Counted from the first letter of the stretch, positions 8,562 through 18,683 are shown. The stretch is DNA of 64,000 nucleotides from an uncultured Eubacteriales bacterium (GCA_949283695.1 CASDTX010000046.1:186001-250000), one strand, 5' to 3'. Made by a program: numbers and translations. Notes: generated from the sequence alone by a model not told the origin.

Positions 8562-9107
8562 ATGAAGAAAGTATATGTATTTCTGGCGGATGGATTTGAA
8601 GAAATTGAAGGACTGACGGCAGTAGATATCCTGCGCAGGGCAGGAGTTGAGACCATTACGGTATCTGTCATGGAAGAGAAGAAGATCAACGGCTCACATG
8701 GGATTCTGGTGGAAGCAGATGAGATGTTCCAGGATGTGGATCCTGCGACGGCGGATATGCTGGTGCTGCCGGGCGGTATGCCGGGAACCCTGCATCTGAA
8801 AGCGCACGAGGGACTTCGGGAGCAGCTGCTTTCCTTTGACCGGCAGGGCAGGCCTGTGGCGGCGATCTGTGCCGCGCCGAGCATCTTAAGCGAATTAGGT
8901 ATATTAAAAGGAAGAAAGGCATGCGCATACCCGTCTTTTGAAGAAGGGCTGGAATGTGCGGAAGTGGTGCAGGAGCCCGTTGTCACGGACGGACATGTGA
9001 CGACAGGAAGAGGGATGGGAGCTGCCATTCCGTTCGCACTCAGACTGACAGAGGTTCTTGTCGGCGCGGAGAAAGCAGAAGAAATAAGAAAATCCATTGT
9101 GTATTAA
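8562..9107 (+). CDS. DJ-1/PfpI family protein
   Basis: A 181-residue protein of the DJ-1/ThiJ/PfpI superfamily. VYVFLADGFEEIEG carries the conserved glutamate (Glu16) that activates the nucleophile, LVLPGGMPG is the oxyanion loop, and AAICAAPSIL holds the nucleophilic Cys103. Members act as glyoxalases, deglycases or redox-protective proteins; the exact reaction cannot be read from the sequence. The start chosen is the ATG at 8562 after AAGAAGGA; a longer frame from 8517 is not supported by a ribosome binding site. It stands alone between a CYTH gene and tig. Confidence 0.9.
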   Translation: MKKVYVFLADGFEEIEGLTAVDILRRAGVETITVSVMEEKKINGSHGILVEADEMFQDVDPATADMLVLPGGMPGTLHLKAHEGLREQLLSFDRQGRPVAAICAAPSILSELGILKGRKACAYPSFEEGLECAEVVQEPVVTDGHVTTGRGMGAAIPFALRLTEVLVGAEKAEEIRKSIVY

Positions 9108-9230
9108 TGGAACAGTGAGAAAAAAACACTGGAAATATGCTTGTCTCTGTGCTATACTGTTTCAATGACTGCAAATGCCCTCTCGTGTCTGGAGAGGAGA
9201 CAGGATTTTGCGCATTCAAGGAGGAAGAAA

Positions 9231-10520
9231 ATGAGTTTACAGGTAGAAAAATTAGAACATAATATGGCAAAACTGACGATCGAGGTGTCAGCAGAGGATG
9301 TAGAGAAAGCGCTGCAGGCCGCATATCTGAAAGAGCGCAGCAAGATCAGCCTTCCAGGATTCCGCAAGGGCAAAGTACCGCGTCAGATGATCGAGAAGAT
9401 GTATGGACCGGAAGTGTTCTATGACGAAGCAGCGAATCATATGATATCAGAAGCATATGGCAAAGCATATGATGAGTGCGAACTCGAGATCTCATCTCAG
9501 CCGAAGATCGAGGTGACACAGCTCGAGAAAGGAAAACCGTTTATTTTCACAGCTGAGGTTGCTGTGAAGCCGGAAGTGACACTCGGTGAATATAAAGGAC
9601 TGAAAGTGGATAAGATTTCTACGGATGTGACAGAGGAAGAGGTCAGCGCAGAGATCGACAGAGAGCGTGAGCGCAGCGCGAGAACCATCGATGTGACGGA
9701 CCGTGCCGTACAGGATAAGGACCAGATCAAACTGGACTTCGAAGGATTCGTAGACGGCGAGGCATTCGAGGGCGGCAAAGGCGAGAACTACGCGCTTACC
9801 ATCGGTTCCGGAGCGTTTATCCCGGGATTTGAGGAGCAGCTGATCGGCGCTGAGATCGGCAAAGAGATGGAAGTCAATGTGACATTCCCGGAGGATTACC
9901 AGGCAGAAGAACTCGCAGGGAAAGCTGCTGTGTTCAAATGCAAGGTAAATGAGATCAAGGCGAAGGAGATTCCGGAGCTGGATGACGAGTTCGTTTCGGA
10001 TGTATCTGAGAAGAGCGAGACGGTAGAAGAGTATAAGGCAGAGACAGAGGCTAAGATCCGTGAGCGCAAAGAGCGCGAAGGAAAGCAGAAGAAAGAGGAT
10101 CAGGCTGTGGAGCAGGCTGTAGCCAATGCACAGATCGATATCCCGGAGCCGATGATTGATCTGCAGACCAGACAGATGGCGGATGATTTCGCACGCCGCA
10201 TTATGCAGCAGGGACTGAGTCTGGAGCAGTACTTCCAGTTCACAGGGCTCTCTGAGGAGAAGATGATGGAAGAGTTCCGTCCGCAGGCTGAGAAGCGGAT
10301 CCGTACCAGACTGGTTCTTGAGGCAGTTGTGGCTGCTGAGAATATTGAAGTATCAGACGAGCGTCTGGAGGAAGAACTGCAGAAGATGGCAGAGTCCTAT
10401 CAGATGGAAGTTGAGAAACTCAAAGAGTTCATGGGTGATAATGAGAAGAAACAGATGAAGGAAGATATCGCGGTTCAGGATGCAGTGACGCTGATCGCGG
10501 ACGCGGCTGAAGAAGAGTAA
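9231..10520 (+). CDS. tig: Trigger factor (ribosome-bound chaperone, PPIase)
   Basis: A 429-residue chaperone that binds the ribosomal exit tunnel and shields nascent chains. The N-terminal ribosome-binding domain contains the signature LPGFRKGKVPR. The central FKBP-type prolyl isomerase domain starts near DQIKLDFEGFVDGEAFEGG, and the helical C-terminal arms follow from about residue 245. The length is that of the family. The start is the ATG at 9231 after AAGGAGGAAG. It heads a run of clpP, clpX and lon, the standard clostridial arrangement linking folding with degradation. A hairpin separates it from clpP. Confidence 0.96.
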   Translation: MSLQVEKLEHNMAKLTIEVSAEDVEKALQAAYLKERSKISLPGFRKGKVPRQMIEKMYGPEVFYDEAANHMISEAYGKAYDECELEISSQPKIEVTQLEKGKPFIFTAEVAVKPEVTLGEYKGLKVDKISTDVTEEEVSAEIDRERERSARTIDVTDRAVQDKDQIKLDFEGFVDGEAFEGGKGENYALTIGSGAFIPGFEEQLIGAEIGKEMEVNVTFPEDYQAEELAGKAAVFKCKVNEIKAKEIPELDDEFVSDVSEKSETVEEYKAETEAKIRERKEREGKQKKEDQAVEQAVANAQIDIPEPMIDLQTRQMADDFARRIMQQGLSLEQYFQFTGLSEEKMMEEFRPQAEKRIRTRLVLEAVVAAENIEVSDERLEEELQKMAESYQMEVEKLKEFMGDNEKKQMKEDIAVQDAVTLIADAAEEE

Positions 10521-10532
10521 TTCGGGTACGTG

Positions 10533-10561
10533 AGAGGTGTGCTGCAGGGCACACCTCTTCT
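10533..10561 (+). terminator. Hairpin between tig and clpP
   Basis: AGAGGTGTGC pairs with GCACACCTCT, followed by TCTTCTTG. The weak T-run suggests partial termination or processing. Confidence 0.5.
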
Positions 10562-10658
10562 TGAAATCAGATGTCTTTCAGCAATGGACATCCGAAGATC
10601 TTGAAACCGGGATTCATTACAGGAAACAGACACAGAGATCACAGAAAGGGGTAGGAAC

Positions 10659-11240
10659 ATGAGTTTAGTACCTTATGTTGTTGAACAGACAAGCAGGGGG
10701 GAGCGGTCTTACGATATTTATTCCAGGCTGTTGAAGGAGAGAATTATTTTTCTCGGTGAAGAGGTAAATGATGTGTCAGCGAGCATTGTTGTCGCGCAGC
10801 TGCTCTTCCTCGAGGCGGATGATCCGGACAAAGATATCCAGCTCTATATTAACAGCCCGGGCGGGTCAGTTACGGCGGGACTCGCAATCTATGATACCAT
10901 GCAGTATATTAAATGTGACGTGTCCACGGTCTGCATCGGCATGGCCGCAAGTATGGGAGCATTTCTGCTGTCCGGCGGAAAGAAGGGCAAGAGATTTGCT
11001 CTGCCGAACGCAGAGATTATGATCCACCAGCCGTCAGGCGGGGCTCAGGGCCAGGCGACAGAGATTCAGATTGCAGCAGAACATATCCTGCGCACGAAGC
11101 AGAAATTAAATGAAATCCTGGCCGCGAACACAGGACAGGATATTGAGAAGGTAAAGGCTGACACCGAGCGTGACAACTTTATGTCCGCTGAAGAGGCGAA
11201 AGCTTACGGCCTGATCGATGAAGTGATCGCAAATCACTAA
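10659..11240 (+). CDS. clpP: ATP-dependent Clp protease proteolytic subunit
   Basis: A 193-residue serine protease forming the double-heptamer chamber fed by ClpX. The catalytic serine is Ser98 in GMAASMGAF, the histidine is His123 in MIHQPSGG, and the oxyanion loop is [11 protein letters not shown]. The N-terminal [24 protein letters not shown] and the C-terminal [15 protein letters not shown] segment (here [11 protein letters not shown]) are standard. The Shine-Dalgarno GAAAGGGG lies just before the ATG. It is followed by clpX after 21 bases, so subunit and unfoldase are co-expressed. Confidence 0.97.
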   Translation: MSLVPYVVEQTSRGERSYDIYSRLLKERIIFLGEEVNDVSASIVVAQLLFLEADDPDKDIQLYINSPGGSVTAGLAIYDTMQYIKCDVSTVCIGMAASMGAFLLSGGKKGKRFALPNAEIMIHQPSGGAQGQATEIQIAAEHILRTKQKLNEILAANTGQDIEKVKADTERDNFMSAEEAKAYGLIDEVIANH

Positions 11241-11261
11241 TTTCAGTATGAGGTGACATGT

Positions 11262-12548
11262 ATGGCAGGCAAAATGACAGGCAGAATGACAGAGGATATC
11301 GTAAGGTGCTCTTTCTGCAATAAGACACAGGCACAGGTGAGAAAACTGATCGCAGGGCCGAACGGGACTTATATCTGTGATGAGTGTGTCGCGATCTGTT
11401 CCGAGATCATCGAGGAAGAACTGGATTATGACGACCGGGAGACAGCGCTTGACGATATCAATCTCCTTGCCCCGGAAGAGATGAAGGCTTTCCTGGATGA
11501 TTATGTGATCGGACAGGACGAGGCGAAGAAGGTGCTCTCAGTGGCTGTGTATAACCATTATAAAAGGATCATGGCTGAACAGGATCTGGGGGTGGAACTT
11601 CAGAAGAGTAATATTCTCATGTTGGGGCCCACCGGATGTGGAAAGACACTGCTGGCGCAGACCCTTGCAAAGGTACTGAATGTACCGTTTGCGATCGCGG
11701 ACGCTACAGCTCTGACAGAAGCCGGATATGTGGGCGAGGATGTTGAGAATATCCTTCTGAAAGTGATTCAGGCAGCGGACGGAGACATCGAGCGCGCGGA
11801 GCACGGCATTATCTATATTGATGAGATTGACAAGATTACGAGGAAATCAGAGAATCCTTCCATTACCCGGGATGTGTCAGGGGAAGGCGTGCAGCAGGCG
11901 CTGCTGAAGATCATCGAGGGAACTGTGGCTTCGGTTCCGCCTCAGGGCGGACGCAAGCATCCCCATCAGGAGCTGATTCAGATCGATACCACGAACATTC
12001 TGTTCATCTGCGGAGGAGCGTTCGAGGGGATTGATAAGATTATCGAGACCCGTCTTGACCGCAAGTCAATCGGATTTAATGCGGAGATCGCCTCCAAGCA
12101 TGAGTATGACATGGATGTCCTTCTGCATGAGGTGCTGCCCCAGGATCTTGTGAAATACGGCCTGATCCCGGAGCTGGTAGGAAGACTTCCGGTGACCGTA
12201 TCTCTGGATCTTCTGGACAAAGAGGCGCTGATCCGGATTCTGACCGAGCCGAAGAGCGCGATTGTGAAGCAGTACCAGAAGCTTCTGGAGCTGGATGGAG
12301 TGAAGCTGGAGTTCGACCGGGACGCCCTGACAGCGATCGCAGAGACCACACTTGCGCGTAAGACAGGCGCAAGAGGACTCCGGGCAATTATGGAAAAGAT
12401 TATGATGGATACCATGTATGAGGTTCCGTCTGATGATACGATCAAGGAATGCCGGATCACAAAAGAAGCGGTGAATGGAACAGGCAAGCCGCTGTATCTG
12501 CGTGACGGCGAGGAGCGGAGATCGTTCCTGAGATCACAGAGCGCATAA
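11262..12548 (+). CDS. clpX: ATP-dependent Clp protease ATP-binding subunit ClpX
   Basis: A 428-residue AAA+ unfoldase that recognises substrates and threads them into ClpP. The N-terminal zinc domain shows CSFCNK and CDECV. The AAA+ core has Walker A GPTGCGKT, Walker [10 protein letters not shown], the pore loop GYVGEDVE and the sensor region ARGLRAIME. The start chosen is ATG 11262, six bases after GAGGTG; a GTG at 11253 in frame would only add three residues. It is followed by a terminator-like hairpin before lon. Confidence 0.96.
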   Translation: MAGKMTGRMTEDIVRCSFCNKTQAQVRKLIAGPNGTYICDECVAICSEIIEEELDYDDRETALDDINLLAPEEMKAFLDDYVIGQDEAKKVLSVAVYNHYKRIMAEQDLGVELQKSNILMLGPTGCGKTLLAQTLAKVLNVPFAIADATALTEAGYVGEDVENILLKVIQAADGDIERAEHGIIYIDEIDKITRKSENPSITRDVSGEGVQQALLKIIEGTVASVPPQGGRKHPHQELIQIDTTNILFICGGAFEGIDKIIETRLDRKSIGFNAEIASKHEYDMDVLLHEVLPQDLVKYGLIPELVGRLPVTVSLDLLDKEALIRILTEPKSAIVKQYQKLLELDGVKLEFDRDALTAIAETTLARKTGARGLRAIMEKIMMDTMYEVPSDDTIKECRITKEAVNGTGKPLYLRDGEERRSFLRSQSA

Positions 12549-12569
12549 GAACAGAAGCATGATTGCTGT

Positions 12570-12615
12570 TCACGGGAACGCCATTCGCAGACCGCACTTG
12601 CGCGTGAACTGTGAC
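12570..12615. repeat. Dispersed palindromic repeat, family 1 copy C
   Basis: The core GCCATTCGCAGACCGCAC resembles the copies at 1268 and 7812. Here the outer arms are TTCACG and CGTGAA. It sits between clpX and lon. Confidence 0.45.
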
Positions 12616-12625
12616 AAAACATGCT

Positions 12626-12671
12626 GTAAGGCAGGTGCAGTGGGGAGAACCATTCGTGCCTGCCTTTTGTC
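12626..12671 (+). terminator. Rho-independent terminator after clpX
   Basis: AAGGCAGG pairs with CCTGCCTT, followed by TTTGTCTT, in the clpX-lon gap. Confidence 0.65.
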
Positions 12672-12736
12672 TTACAGAACGAGGAAGCAGGAAAGCGGAT
12701 TTCAAGTGTCCGCTTTGCAGATCAGGAGGAGAATGA

Positions 12737-15052
12737 ATGGACAACGAAAGAAAGAGCTTTCCGATGGTGGCCCTCCGGGGAATGACCATTATGCCGGAGA
12801 TGGTGGTTCATTTTGATGTGAGCCGGGCGCGATCCATTGCCGCTGTTCAGGAAGCGATGATAGAGGAGCAGAAGGTATTCCTGACCGCTCAGAAATCCAT
12901 CGATACAGAGAACCCCGGAATCGAGGACGTGTACGAGGTGGGAACGATTGGGACGATTAAGCAGATCATTAAGCTGCCCAAGCAGATCGTGCGCGTGCTT
13001 GTATCCGGAGAGACCAGAGGAAGGCTGAAGAGGATCGAGTTCGATGAACCCTATCTGCGGGCAGAAGTGGAGATCATCGACGAGTCTGAACTGACCATAC
13101 CGGAGGACCTAAACGGCGAGGCCATGGAACGGGGTCTGAAGGATATGTTCACGGAATATGCGGCTAAGAACGGGAAGATGTCGAGAGAGGCGGTTGCCCA
13201 GCTTCTGGAAATCCGGGACCTGCGGAAACTGGTCAACGAGATCGCGGCGAACATCCCTCTTTCTTACACGGATCAGCAGGAACTGTTAAGTGAGACGGAT
13301 TTCTGGAAACGGTATGAGAAACTGGCGTTTAAGCTGGTCAACGAAGTACAGATCATGAACATCAAAGATGAGATTCAGCGCAAGGTCAAAGAGCGGGTGG
13401 ATAAGCATCAGAGAGAGTATCTTCTGCGGGAGCAGCTGAAGCTGATCCGGGAGGAGCTGGGGGAGGATTCCACCATATCCGATGCGGAAGAGTTCGAGAA
13501 CTCGCTGAAGAATCTCAACGCGCCGCAAGAGGTGAAAGACAAGCTGCAGAAGGAGATCAACCGCTTCAAGAGCTCTATGAATTCTCCTTCCGAGGCAGGC
13601 GTGATCCGTACGTATATTGAGACGCTTCTGGAGATGCCCTGGGATCGGGCCGCAGAAGACAGTGATGACATCGGGTATGCGGAGCAGGTGCTGGAAGAAG
13701 AGCATTACGGACTGGAGCAGGTCAAAGAGCGGATTCTGGAATTTCTGGCCGTGCGCACACTGACCAAGAAGGGCGAGAGCCCCATTCTCTGTCTGGCGGG
13801 ACCGCCGGGGACCGGGAAGACCTCGATTGCAAAATCTCTGGCCAAAGCGCTGAAGAAGCCTTACGTGCGCATCTCTCTGGGAGGCGTGCGGGATGAGGCT
13901 GAGATCCGGGGACACAGAAAGACCTATGTGGGAGCGATGCCGGGGCGCATCGCCGCCGGAATCCGGACCGCCGGAGTGAAGAATCCGGTGATGCTGCTGG
14001 ATGAGATTGACAAGGTAAGTACAGACTATAAGGGAGATACCTTTTCCGCGCTGCTGGAGGTGCTGGACAGCGAACAGAACAGCCGGTTCCGGGACCATTA
14101 TCTGGAAGTTCCCCTGGATCTGTCGGAAGTTCTGTTCATCACGACCGCCAACACCCTGCAGACCATACCGCGGCCTCTGTTAGACCGTATGGAAGTGATC
14201 GAGATCAGCAGCTATACGGAGAATGAGAAGCTTCATATCGCGATGGAACACCTGATTCCAAAGCAGCTGAAGAGAAACGGGCTCAAAGAGGGACAGCTTA
14301 CCTTCAGCAGACAGGCAGTGTGGAAGCTGGCCCGCAATTATACGAAAGAAGCAGGCGTCAGACAGCTGGAACGAGAGATCGGCAACATCTGCCGCAAGGC
14401 AGCCAGAGAGATTCTGACGACGGACCGGAAGAAGATCGCGGTCACGGACCGGAATATCCATAAATTCCTCGGGAAAGAGAAATATACCTATCAGATGGCC
14501 AACCCGGCGCCGGAGATCGGCATCGTGCGCGGTCTGGCGTGGACCAGTGTGGGCGGAGATACGCTGCAGATTGAAGTCAATGTAATGCCGGGCAGCGGCG
14601 AGATGATGCTTACCGGACAGCTGGGAGATGTGATGAAGGAATCCGCACAGGCAGGGATCAGCTATATTCGTTCCGTCAGCGAGAAATACGGCGTGCCGGA
14701 GAACTATTTCGAGAAACATGATATCCATGTCCACATTCCGGAAGGAGCAGTTCCCAAAGACGGCCCGTCTGCGGGGATCACCATGGCCACGGCCATGCTG
14801 TCTGCCATCACAGGCAAGAAGGTACGGGCGGATCTGGCAATGACCGGGGAGATCACCCTGCGGGGCCGGGTGCTTCCCATTGGCGGGCTGAAAGAGAAGC
14901 TGCTGGCAGCCAGAAGCGCGGGGATCCGGACCGTACTTGTTCCCAAAGGAAACAAGGCAGATGTAGAAGAACTTTCTGCGGAGATTACGAAAGGACTTTC
15001 GGTTCTTCCGGTGGAAAACATGGACGAAGTGCTGGAGGCAGCACTGGCATAA
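12737..15052 (+). CDS. lon: ATP-dependent protease La (Lon)
   Basis: A 771-residue AAA+ serine protease that degrades damaged and regulatory proteins. The N-terminal substrate-binding domain begins FPMVALRGMTIMP. The AAA+ module has Walker A GPPGTGKTS and Walker B VMLLDEIDK. The protease domain shows PKDGPSAGITMA with the catalytic serine and the later GGLKEKLLAA region carrying the catalytic lysine. Length and order match bacterial Lon A. The AGGAGG at 12724 places the start at ATG 12737. engB follows after 18 bases. Confidence 0.97.
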   Translation: MDNERKSFPMVALRGMTIMPEMVVHFDVSRARSIAAVQEAMIEEQKVFLTAQKSIDTENPGIEDVYEVGTIGTIKQIIKLPKQIVRVLVSGETRGRLKRIEFDEPYLRAEVEIIDESELTIPEDLNGEAMERGLKDMFTEYAAKNGKMSREAVAQLLEIRDLRKLVNEIAANIPLSYTDQQELLSETDFWKRYEKLAFKLVNEVQIMNIKDEIQRKVKERVDKHQREYLLREQLKLIREELGEDSTISDAEEFENSLKNLNAPQEVKDKLQKEINRFKSSMNSPSEAGVIRTYIETLLEMPWDRAAEDSDDIGYAEQVLEEEHYGLEQVKERILEFLAVRTLTKKGESPILCLAGPPGTGKTSIAKSLAKALKKPYVRISLGGVRDEAEIRGHRKTYVGAMPGRIAAGIRTAGVKNPVMLLDEIDKVSTDYKGDTFSALLEVLDSEQNSRFRDHYLEVPLDLSEVLFITTANTLQTIPRPLLDRMEVIEISSYTENEKLHIAMEHLIPKQLKRNGLKEGQLTFSRQAVWKLARNYTKEAGVRQLEREIGNICRKAAREILTTDRKKIAVTDRNIHKFLGKEKYTYQMANPAPEIGIVRGLAWTSVGGDTLQIEVNVMPGSGEMMLTGQLGDVMKESAQAGISYIRSVSEKYGVPENYFEKHDIHVHIPEGAVPKDGPSAGITMATAMLSAITGKKVRADLAMTGEITLRGRVLPIGGLKEKLLAARSAGIRTVLVPKGNKADVEELSAEITKGLSVLPVENMDEVLEAALA

Positions 15053-15070
15053 GCAGGAAAGGAGGGAACT

Positions 15071-15718
15071 ATGGTAATCAGAAACATTCAGCTGGAAACC
15101 GTGTGCGGGATTACAAGCAGACTGCCGGACAATCCCCATCCGGAAGTGGCGTTTGCGGGGAAATCCAACGTAGGGAAATCCTCCATGATCAATGCGCTTA
15201 TGAACCGGAAATCCTTTGCCCGCATCTCGGCCACACCTGGCAAGACGCAGACCATTAACTTCTATCATATCAATGATGAGCTGTATCTGGTAGATCTTCC
15301 GGGATACGGATACGCGAGAGTCTCTGAGAAAGAGAAAGAACAGTGGGGAAAGATGATCGAGCGTTATCTCCACGGATCTGCCCAGCTGCGGGCCGTGTTC
15401 CTGCTGATCGATATCCGGCATGAACCGTCGGCAAATGATAAGATGATGTACCGGTGGATTGTGGATCAGGGATTTCATCCGATCATAATTGCCACAAAAC
15501 TGGACAAAATAAAACGAAGCCAGGTACAGAAACAGATCAAGATCCTACGGGAAGGCTTAAAGCTCGTGCCAGGGACCAAGATCATCCCCTTCTCCGCTTC
15601 TACGAAGCAGGGCAGAGAGGAGATCTGGGAACTGATCGAGGCAGAATGTCTGGGGCAGAATGAGCCGGATACCGGAGATGACAGCCACAGGAGCGGGGAG
15701 GATGACGATGGAGAATAG
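15071..15718 (+). CDS. engB: Ribosome biogenesis GTP-binding protein YsxC/EngB
   Basis: A 215-residue GTPase needed for 50S subunit assembly. G1 is GKSNVGKSS, G3 is DLPGYGYA and G4 is TKLDK; the switch segment SATPGKTQTINFY is typical of the family. The lon-engB order is conserved in Firmicutes. The acidic C-terminal tail after residue ~195 is poorly conserved. The 3' end overlaps the next gene by 11 bases, so the two are probably translationally coupled. Confidence 0.95.
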   Translation: MVIRNIQLETVCGITSRLPDNPHPEVAFAGKSNVGKSSMINALMNRKSFARISATPGKTQTINFYHINDELYLVDLPGYGYARVSEKEKEQWGKMIERYLHGSAQLRAVFLLIDIRHEPSANDKMMYRWIVDQGFHPIIIATKLDKIKRSQVQKQIKILREGLKLVPGTKIIPFSASTKQGREEIWELIEAECLGQNEPDTGDDSHRSGEDDDGE

Positions 15719-16838
15719 ACGTCCGTACTGGCAGGTGGGAATCCGGCTGCTGTTCAGTCTTCTGGCCACGGCGGCATTTGTGGTGATCGGTCTGAAACTG
15801 CTGGGCTTCCTGGCGCCGTTCGTGGTGGGGTGGATCATCGCGGCCATCGCCTATCCTCTGGTAAACTGGCTGGAGAGGCGGCTGCGGATTGTCAAGAAGC
15901 TGGGATCCGCCCTGATTGTTATCCTGGTGCTGGCAGCCATTGTACTTGCACTTTATTTCGGCATCAGCCGCCTGGTGGAAGAGATCGGGAACCTGGTGAG
16001 AGAATTTCCGACGATGTACGCCCAGCTGGAAACCGGGCTGCGGCAGATCGGGGATACGCTGTACGGAGTCTTCGAGAAGCTGCCATCAGGGATCCGGAGC
16101 GGATGGAGTACGATGGCAGAGAACTTAGACCAGTATATGGGAGATCTGGCCTCTGATATCAGCGAACCGACGGTGGAGGCAGCCGGCAATCTGGCAAAAC
16201 AGGTCCCTTATTTTCTGGTGTCGTTTATCGTGGCAGTGATGTCCGCCTACTTCTTTATCGTGCAGAGAGAAGAGGTGCTGGGATGGATGAAGAGCATTGC
16301 TCCGAAGGCGGTACAGAAGCGCATGACGCTCGTGATGGACAATCTCAGATATGCAGTGGGAGGATATTTTAAGGCGCAGTTTAAGATCATGGGAATTGTA
16401 TTCGCAATCCTCCTCGTAGGACTGGGATTCCTGGGGACGGGGTACTTTGTACTTGTGGCGCTGCTGATTGCGTTCCTTGATTTCCTGCCGTTCTTCGGGA
16501 CGGGGACGGCGATGATCCCGTGGGCTGCGTATAAGTTTTTCATGGGAGATTACAAGACGACCGCGGCGCTGGTCCTGATCTATGTGATTACCCAGGTCGT
16601 CAGACAGCTGATTCAGCCGAAGATGGTGGGCGACAGCGTGGGACTGAATCCGCTGGTGACACTGATCCTGCTGTATGTGGGATATCGGATGGGCGGAATT
16701 ATCTGGATGATTCTGGCAGTTCCCATCGGCATGGTCCTGATCAATATGTGTCAGGCAGGCGCGTTTGACTATATTTTCGACGATGTGAAGATCCTGGTGG
16801 AAGGGATTCTGGGACTGAAAGATGACACGGAAGCATAG
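15708..16838 (+). CDS. AI-2E/YtvI-type integral membrane permease
   Basis: A 376-residue protein of the AI-2E transporter (PerM/YtvI/TqsA) family. Seven to eight hydrophobic helices are visible, in pairs at residues ~15-60 and ~70-95 and in a C-terminal cluster from ~165. The conserved family segment FFGTGTAMIPWA and the late IIQPKMVG-like motif (here LIQPKMVGDSVGLNPL) are present. In Bacillus, YtvI is linked to sporulation, while other members are Na+/H+ or signal-molecule transporters, so the cargo is unknown. ATG 15708 is six bases after GGGGAGG and inside the end of engB. Confidence 0.85.
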   Translation: MENRRPYWQVGIRLLFSLLATAAFVVIGLKLLGFLAPFVVGWIIAAIAYPLVNWLERRLRIVKKLGSALIVILVLAAIVLALYFGISRLVEEIGNLVREFPTMYAQLETGLRQIGDTLYGVFEKLPSGIRSGWSTMAENLDQYMGDLASDISEPTVEAAGNLAKQVPYFLVSFIVAVMSAYFFIVQREEVLGWMKSIAPKAVQKRMTLVMDNLRYAVGGYFKAQFKIMGIVFAILLVGLGFLGTGYFVLVALLIAFLDFLPFFGTGTAMIPWAAYKFFMGDYKTTAALVLIYVITQVVRQLIQPKMVGDSVGLNPLVTLILLYVGYRMGGIIWMILAVPIGMVLINMCQAGAFDYIFDDVKILVEGILGLKDDTEA

Positions 16839-16916
16839 GCCTGCAGATGGCGCTCCTGTGAACGGAAACGCCTGAAAGCATCGGCAAAAATGCAAAAATG
16901 CCCAGTGAATTCCGCG

Positions 16917-16945
16917 TTGAAAAAGAAAACGGGTTATGCTATGAT
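16917..16945 (+). promoter_or_regulatory. SigA-type promoter of the rubredoxin gene
   Basis: TTGAAA (16917-16922) and TATGAT (16940-16945) are separated by 17 bases, ~70 bases before the start codon. Confidence 0.7.
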
Positions 16946-17012
16946 GGATGAGGGAAGAGCGTTCCCATTACAGAAAAATGAATACCCAGACAGGAAAAGG
17001 AGGTATACAGTC

Positions 17013-17174
17013 ATGAAGAAATATGTATGTGATGTATGTGGTTATATTTACGATGAGGCAGTAGGCGATCCGGATAACGGCATTGAGCCGGGAACAGCGT
17101 GGGAAGATGTACCGGAAGATTTTGTCTGCCCGCTGTGCGGAGTAGGCAAAGATCAGTTCTCGGAAGTTGAATAA
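17013..17174 (+). CDS. Rubredoxin
   Basis: A 53-residue iron-only electron carrier. The four iron ligands are visible as two CxxC pairs: Cys6/Cys9 in [11 protein letters not shown] and Cys39/Cys42 in [11 protein letters not shown]. The proline/glycine pattern [17 protein letters not shown] between them is standard. It donates electrons to oxygen- and peroxide-detoxifying enzymes in anaerobes. A good Shine-Dalgarno AAGGAGG precedes the ATG at 17013. It has its own promoter and terminator, so it is a single-gene unit. A flavoprotein gene follows, but no direct coupling is shown. Confidence 0.97.
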   Translation: MKKYVCDVCGYIYDEAVGDPDNGIEPGTAWEDVPEDFVCPLCGVGKDQFSEVE

Positions 17175-17198
17175 GGGTTTCAGATCTGCAAGAAAGCT

Positions 17199-17240
17199 GC
17201 CGTCCCACGAAGCACAACATGAGTGGAACGGCACTTTTTA
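17199..17240 (+). terminator. Rho-independent terminator after rubredoxin
   Basis: GCCGTCCCAC pairs with GTGGAACGGC with one mismatch, followed by ACTTTTTATT. Confidence 0.75.
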
Positions 17241-17303
17241 TTGCGGGAAGGGCGGGCGTTCACCGTCCGCTTTGACAGAAGAGCAGAGAAAGGATAAACG
17301 ATT

Positions 17304-18683
17304 ATGAGTAAGTATGATGTGATCATCATCGGGGCCGGGCCGGGCGGTATTTTCGCGGCATATGAGCTGATCAAGAAAGCGCCGGATCTGAATGTGGCGG
17401 TATTTGAGGCCGGCAATCCTCTGGAGAAGAGGAAATGCCCCATTGACGGGAAAAAGGTGAAAAGCTGTATTAACTGTAAGACCTGTGCGATTATGAGCGG
17501 TTTCGGAGGAGCAGGGGCCTTCTCTGACGGGAAATATAATATTACCAATGATTTCGGCGGCAGTCTGTACGAATATATCGGCAAGAGCACGGCAATTGAT
17601 CTTATGAATTACGTGGATGAGATCAATGTGCGGTATGGCGGAAGCGGAACGAAAATGTATTCCACAGCCGGCACGAAGTTCAAGAAACTGTGTATGCAGA
17701 ACCGGCTGAAGCTGCTGGATGCATCCGTGCGCCATCTGGGAACGGACATCAATTATGTGGTTCTGGAAAACCTGTTTCAGGAGCTGAAGGATCAGGTGGA
17801 TTTCCGTTTCAACTGTCATGTGGATCAGGTGGAGCTTACAGACGGAGGCTATAAGGTGATTACCAAGGCAGGAGAGGACGAGTGCCGGTACTGCATTGTC
17901 TCTGTGGGCAGAAGCGGGAGCAAGTGGATGGAGAAGATCTGTGAAGGGCTTGACATTCCGACGAAATCGAACCGTGTGGACATCGGCGTCAGGGTAGAGA
18001 TCCCGGCAGTGATCTTCTCTCATCTGACAGACGAGCTCTATGAGAGCAAGATCGTATACCGCACGGAGAAGTTTGAGGACAGAGTCCGGACATTCTGTAT
18101 GAATCCGTACGGAATCGTCGTAAATGAGAATACCAACGGGATCGTAACCGTGAACGGACACAGCTATGAGGATCCGGCGAAACAGACGGAGAATACGAAC
18201 TTTGCGCTGCTCGTGGAGAAGCATTTCTCTGAGCCGTTCAAGGACAGCAACGGCTACGGCGAGAGTATTGCCCGCCTTTCTAATATGCTGGGCGGCGGCG
18301 TGCTGGTACAGCGGTTCGGAGACCTGATCCGGGGCCGGCGGAGTACGGTGAAGCGGATCGAGGAGGGATTCGTACGTCCCACGCTGTCCGCGTCTCCGGG
18401 AGACTTAAGCCTCGTCCTTCCGAAGCGGATCCTGGACGGTATTATTGAGATGATCTACGCTCTTGACAAGATTGCTCCGGGTACCGCCAACGACGATACT
18501 CTGCTGTACGGAGTGGAAGTGAAGTTCTACAACATGGAAGTGAAACTGGATGAGCATCTGGAGACCAGACATCAGGGACTTTATGTGATCGGGGACGGAA
18601 GCGGCGTGACCCACTCCCTGTCTCATGCGTCTGCGAGCGGAGTGTATGTGGCCAGAGAGATCGCGGAGAAAGCGGCAGAATAG
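17304..18683 (+). CDS. FAD-dependent oxidoreductase (COG2509-type)
   Basis: A 459-residue flavoprotein. The N-terminal Rossmann motif DVIIIGAGPGGIFAA binds FAD, followed by VAVFEAG with the ribose-binding acidic residue. A cysteine cluster CPIDGKKVKSCINCKTC around residues 46-62 and the GFGGAGAFSDGK motif are characteristic of this dehydrogenase group. The C-terminal GLYVIGDGSGVTHSLSHA closes the FAD site. The substrate is not established for most members. It lies 128 bases after rubredoxin, behind a terminator, and is followed at 29 bases by a HAD phosphatase gene. Confidence 0.85.
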   Translation: MSKYDVIIIGAGPGGIFAAYELIKKAPDLNVAVFEAGNPLEKRKCPIDGKKVKSCINCKTCAIMSGFGGAGAFSDGKYNITNDFGGSLYEYIGKSTAIDLMNYVDEINVRYGGSGTKMYSTAGTKFKKLCMQNRLKLLDASVRHLGTDINYVVLENLFQELKDQVDFRFNCHVDQVELTDGGYKVITKAGEDECRYCIVSVGRSGSKWMEKICEGLDIPTKSNRVDIGVRVEIPAVIFSHLTDELYESKIVYRTEKFEDRVRTFCMNPYGIVVNENTNGIVTVNGHSYEDPAKQTENTNFALLVEKHFSEPFKDSNGYGESIARLSNMLGGGVLVQRFGDLIRGRRSTVKRIEEGFVRPTLSASPGDLSLVLPKRILDGIIEMIYALDKIAPGTANDDTLLYGVEVKFYNMEVKLDEHLETRHQGLYVIGDGSGVTHSLSHASASGVYVAREIAEKAAE

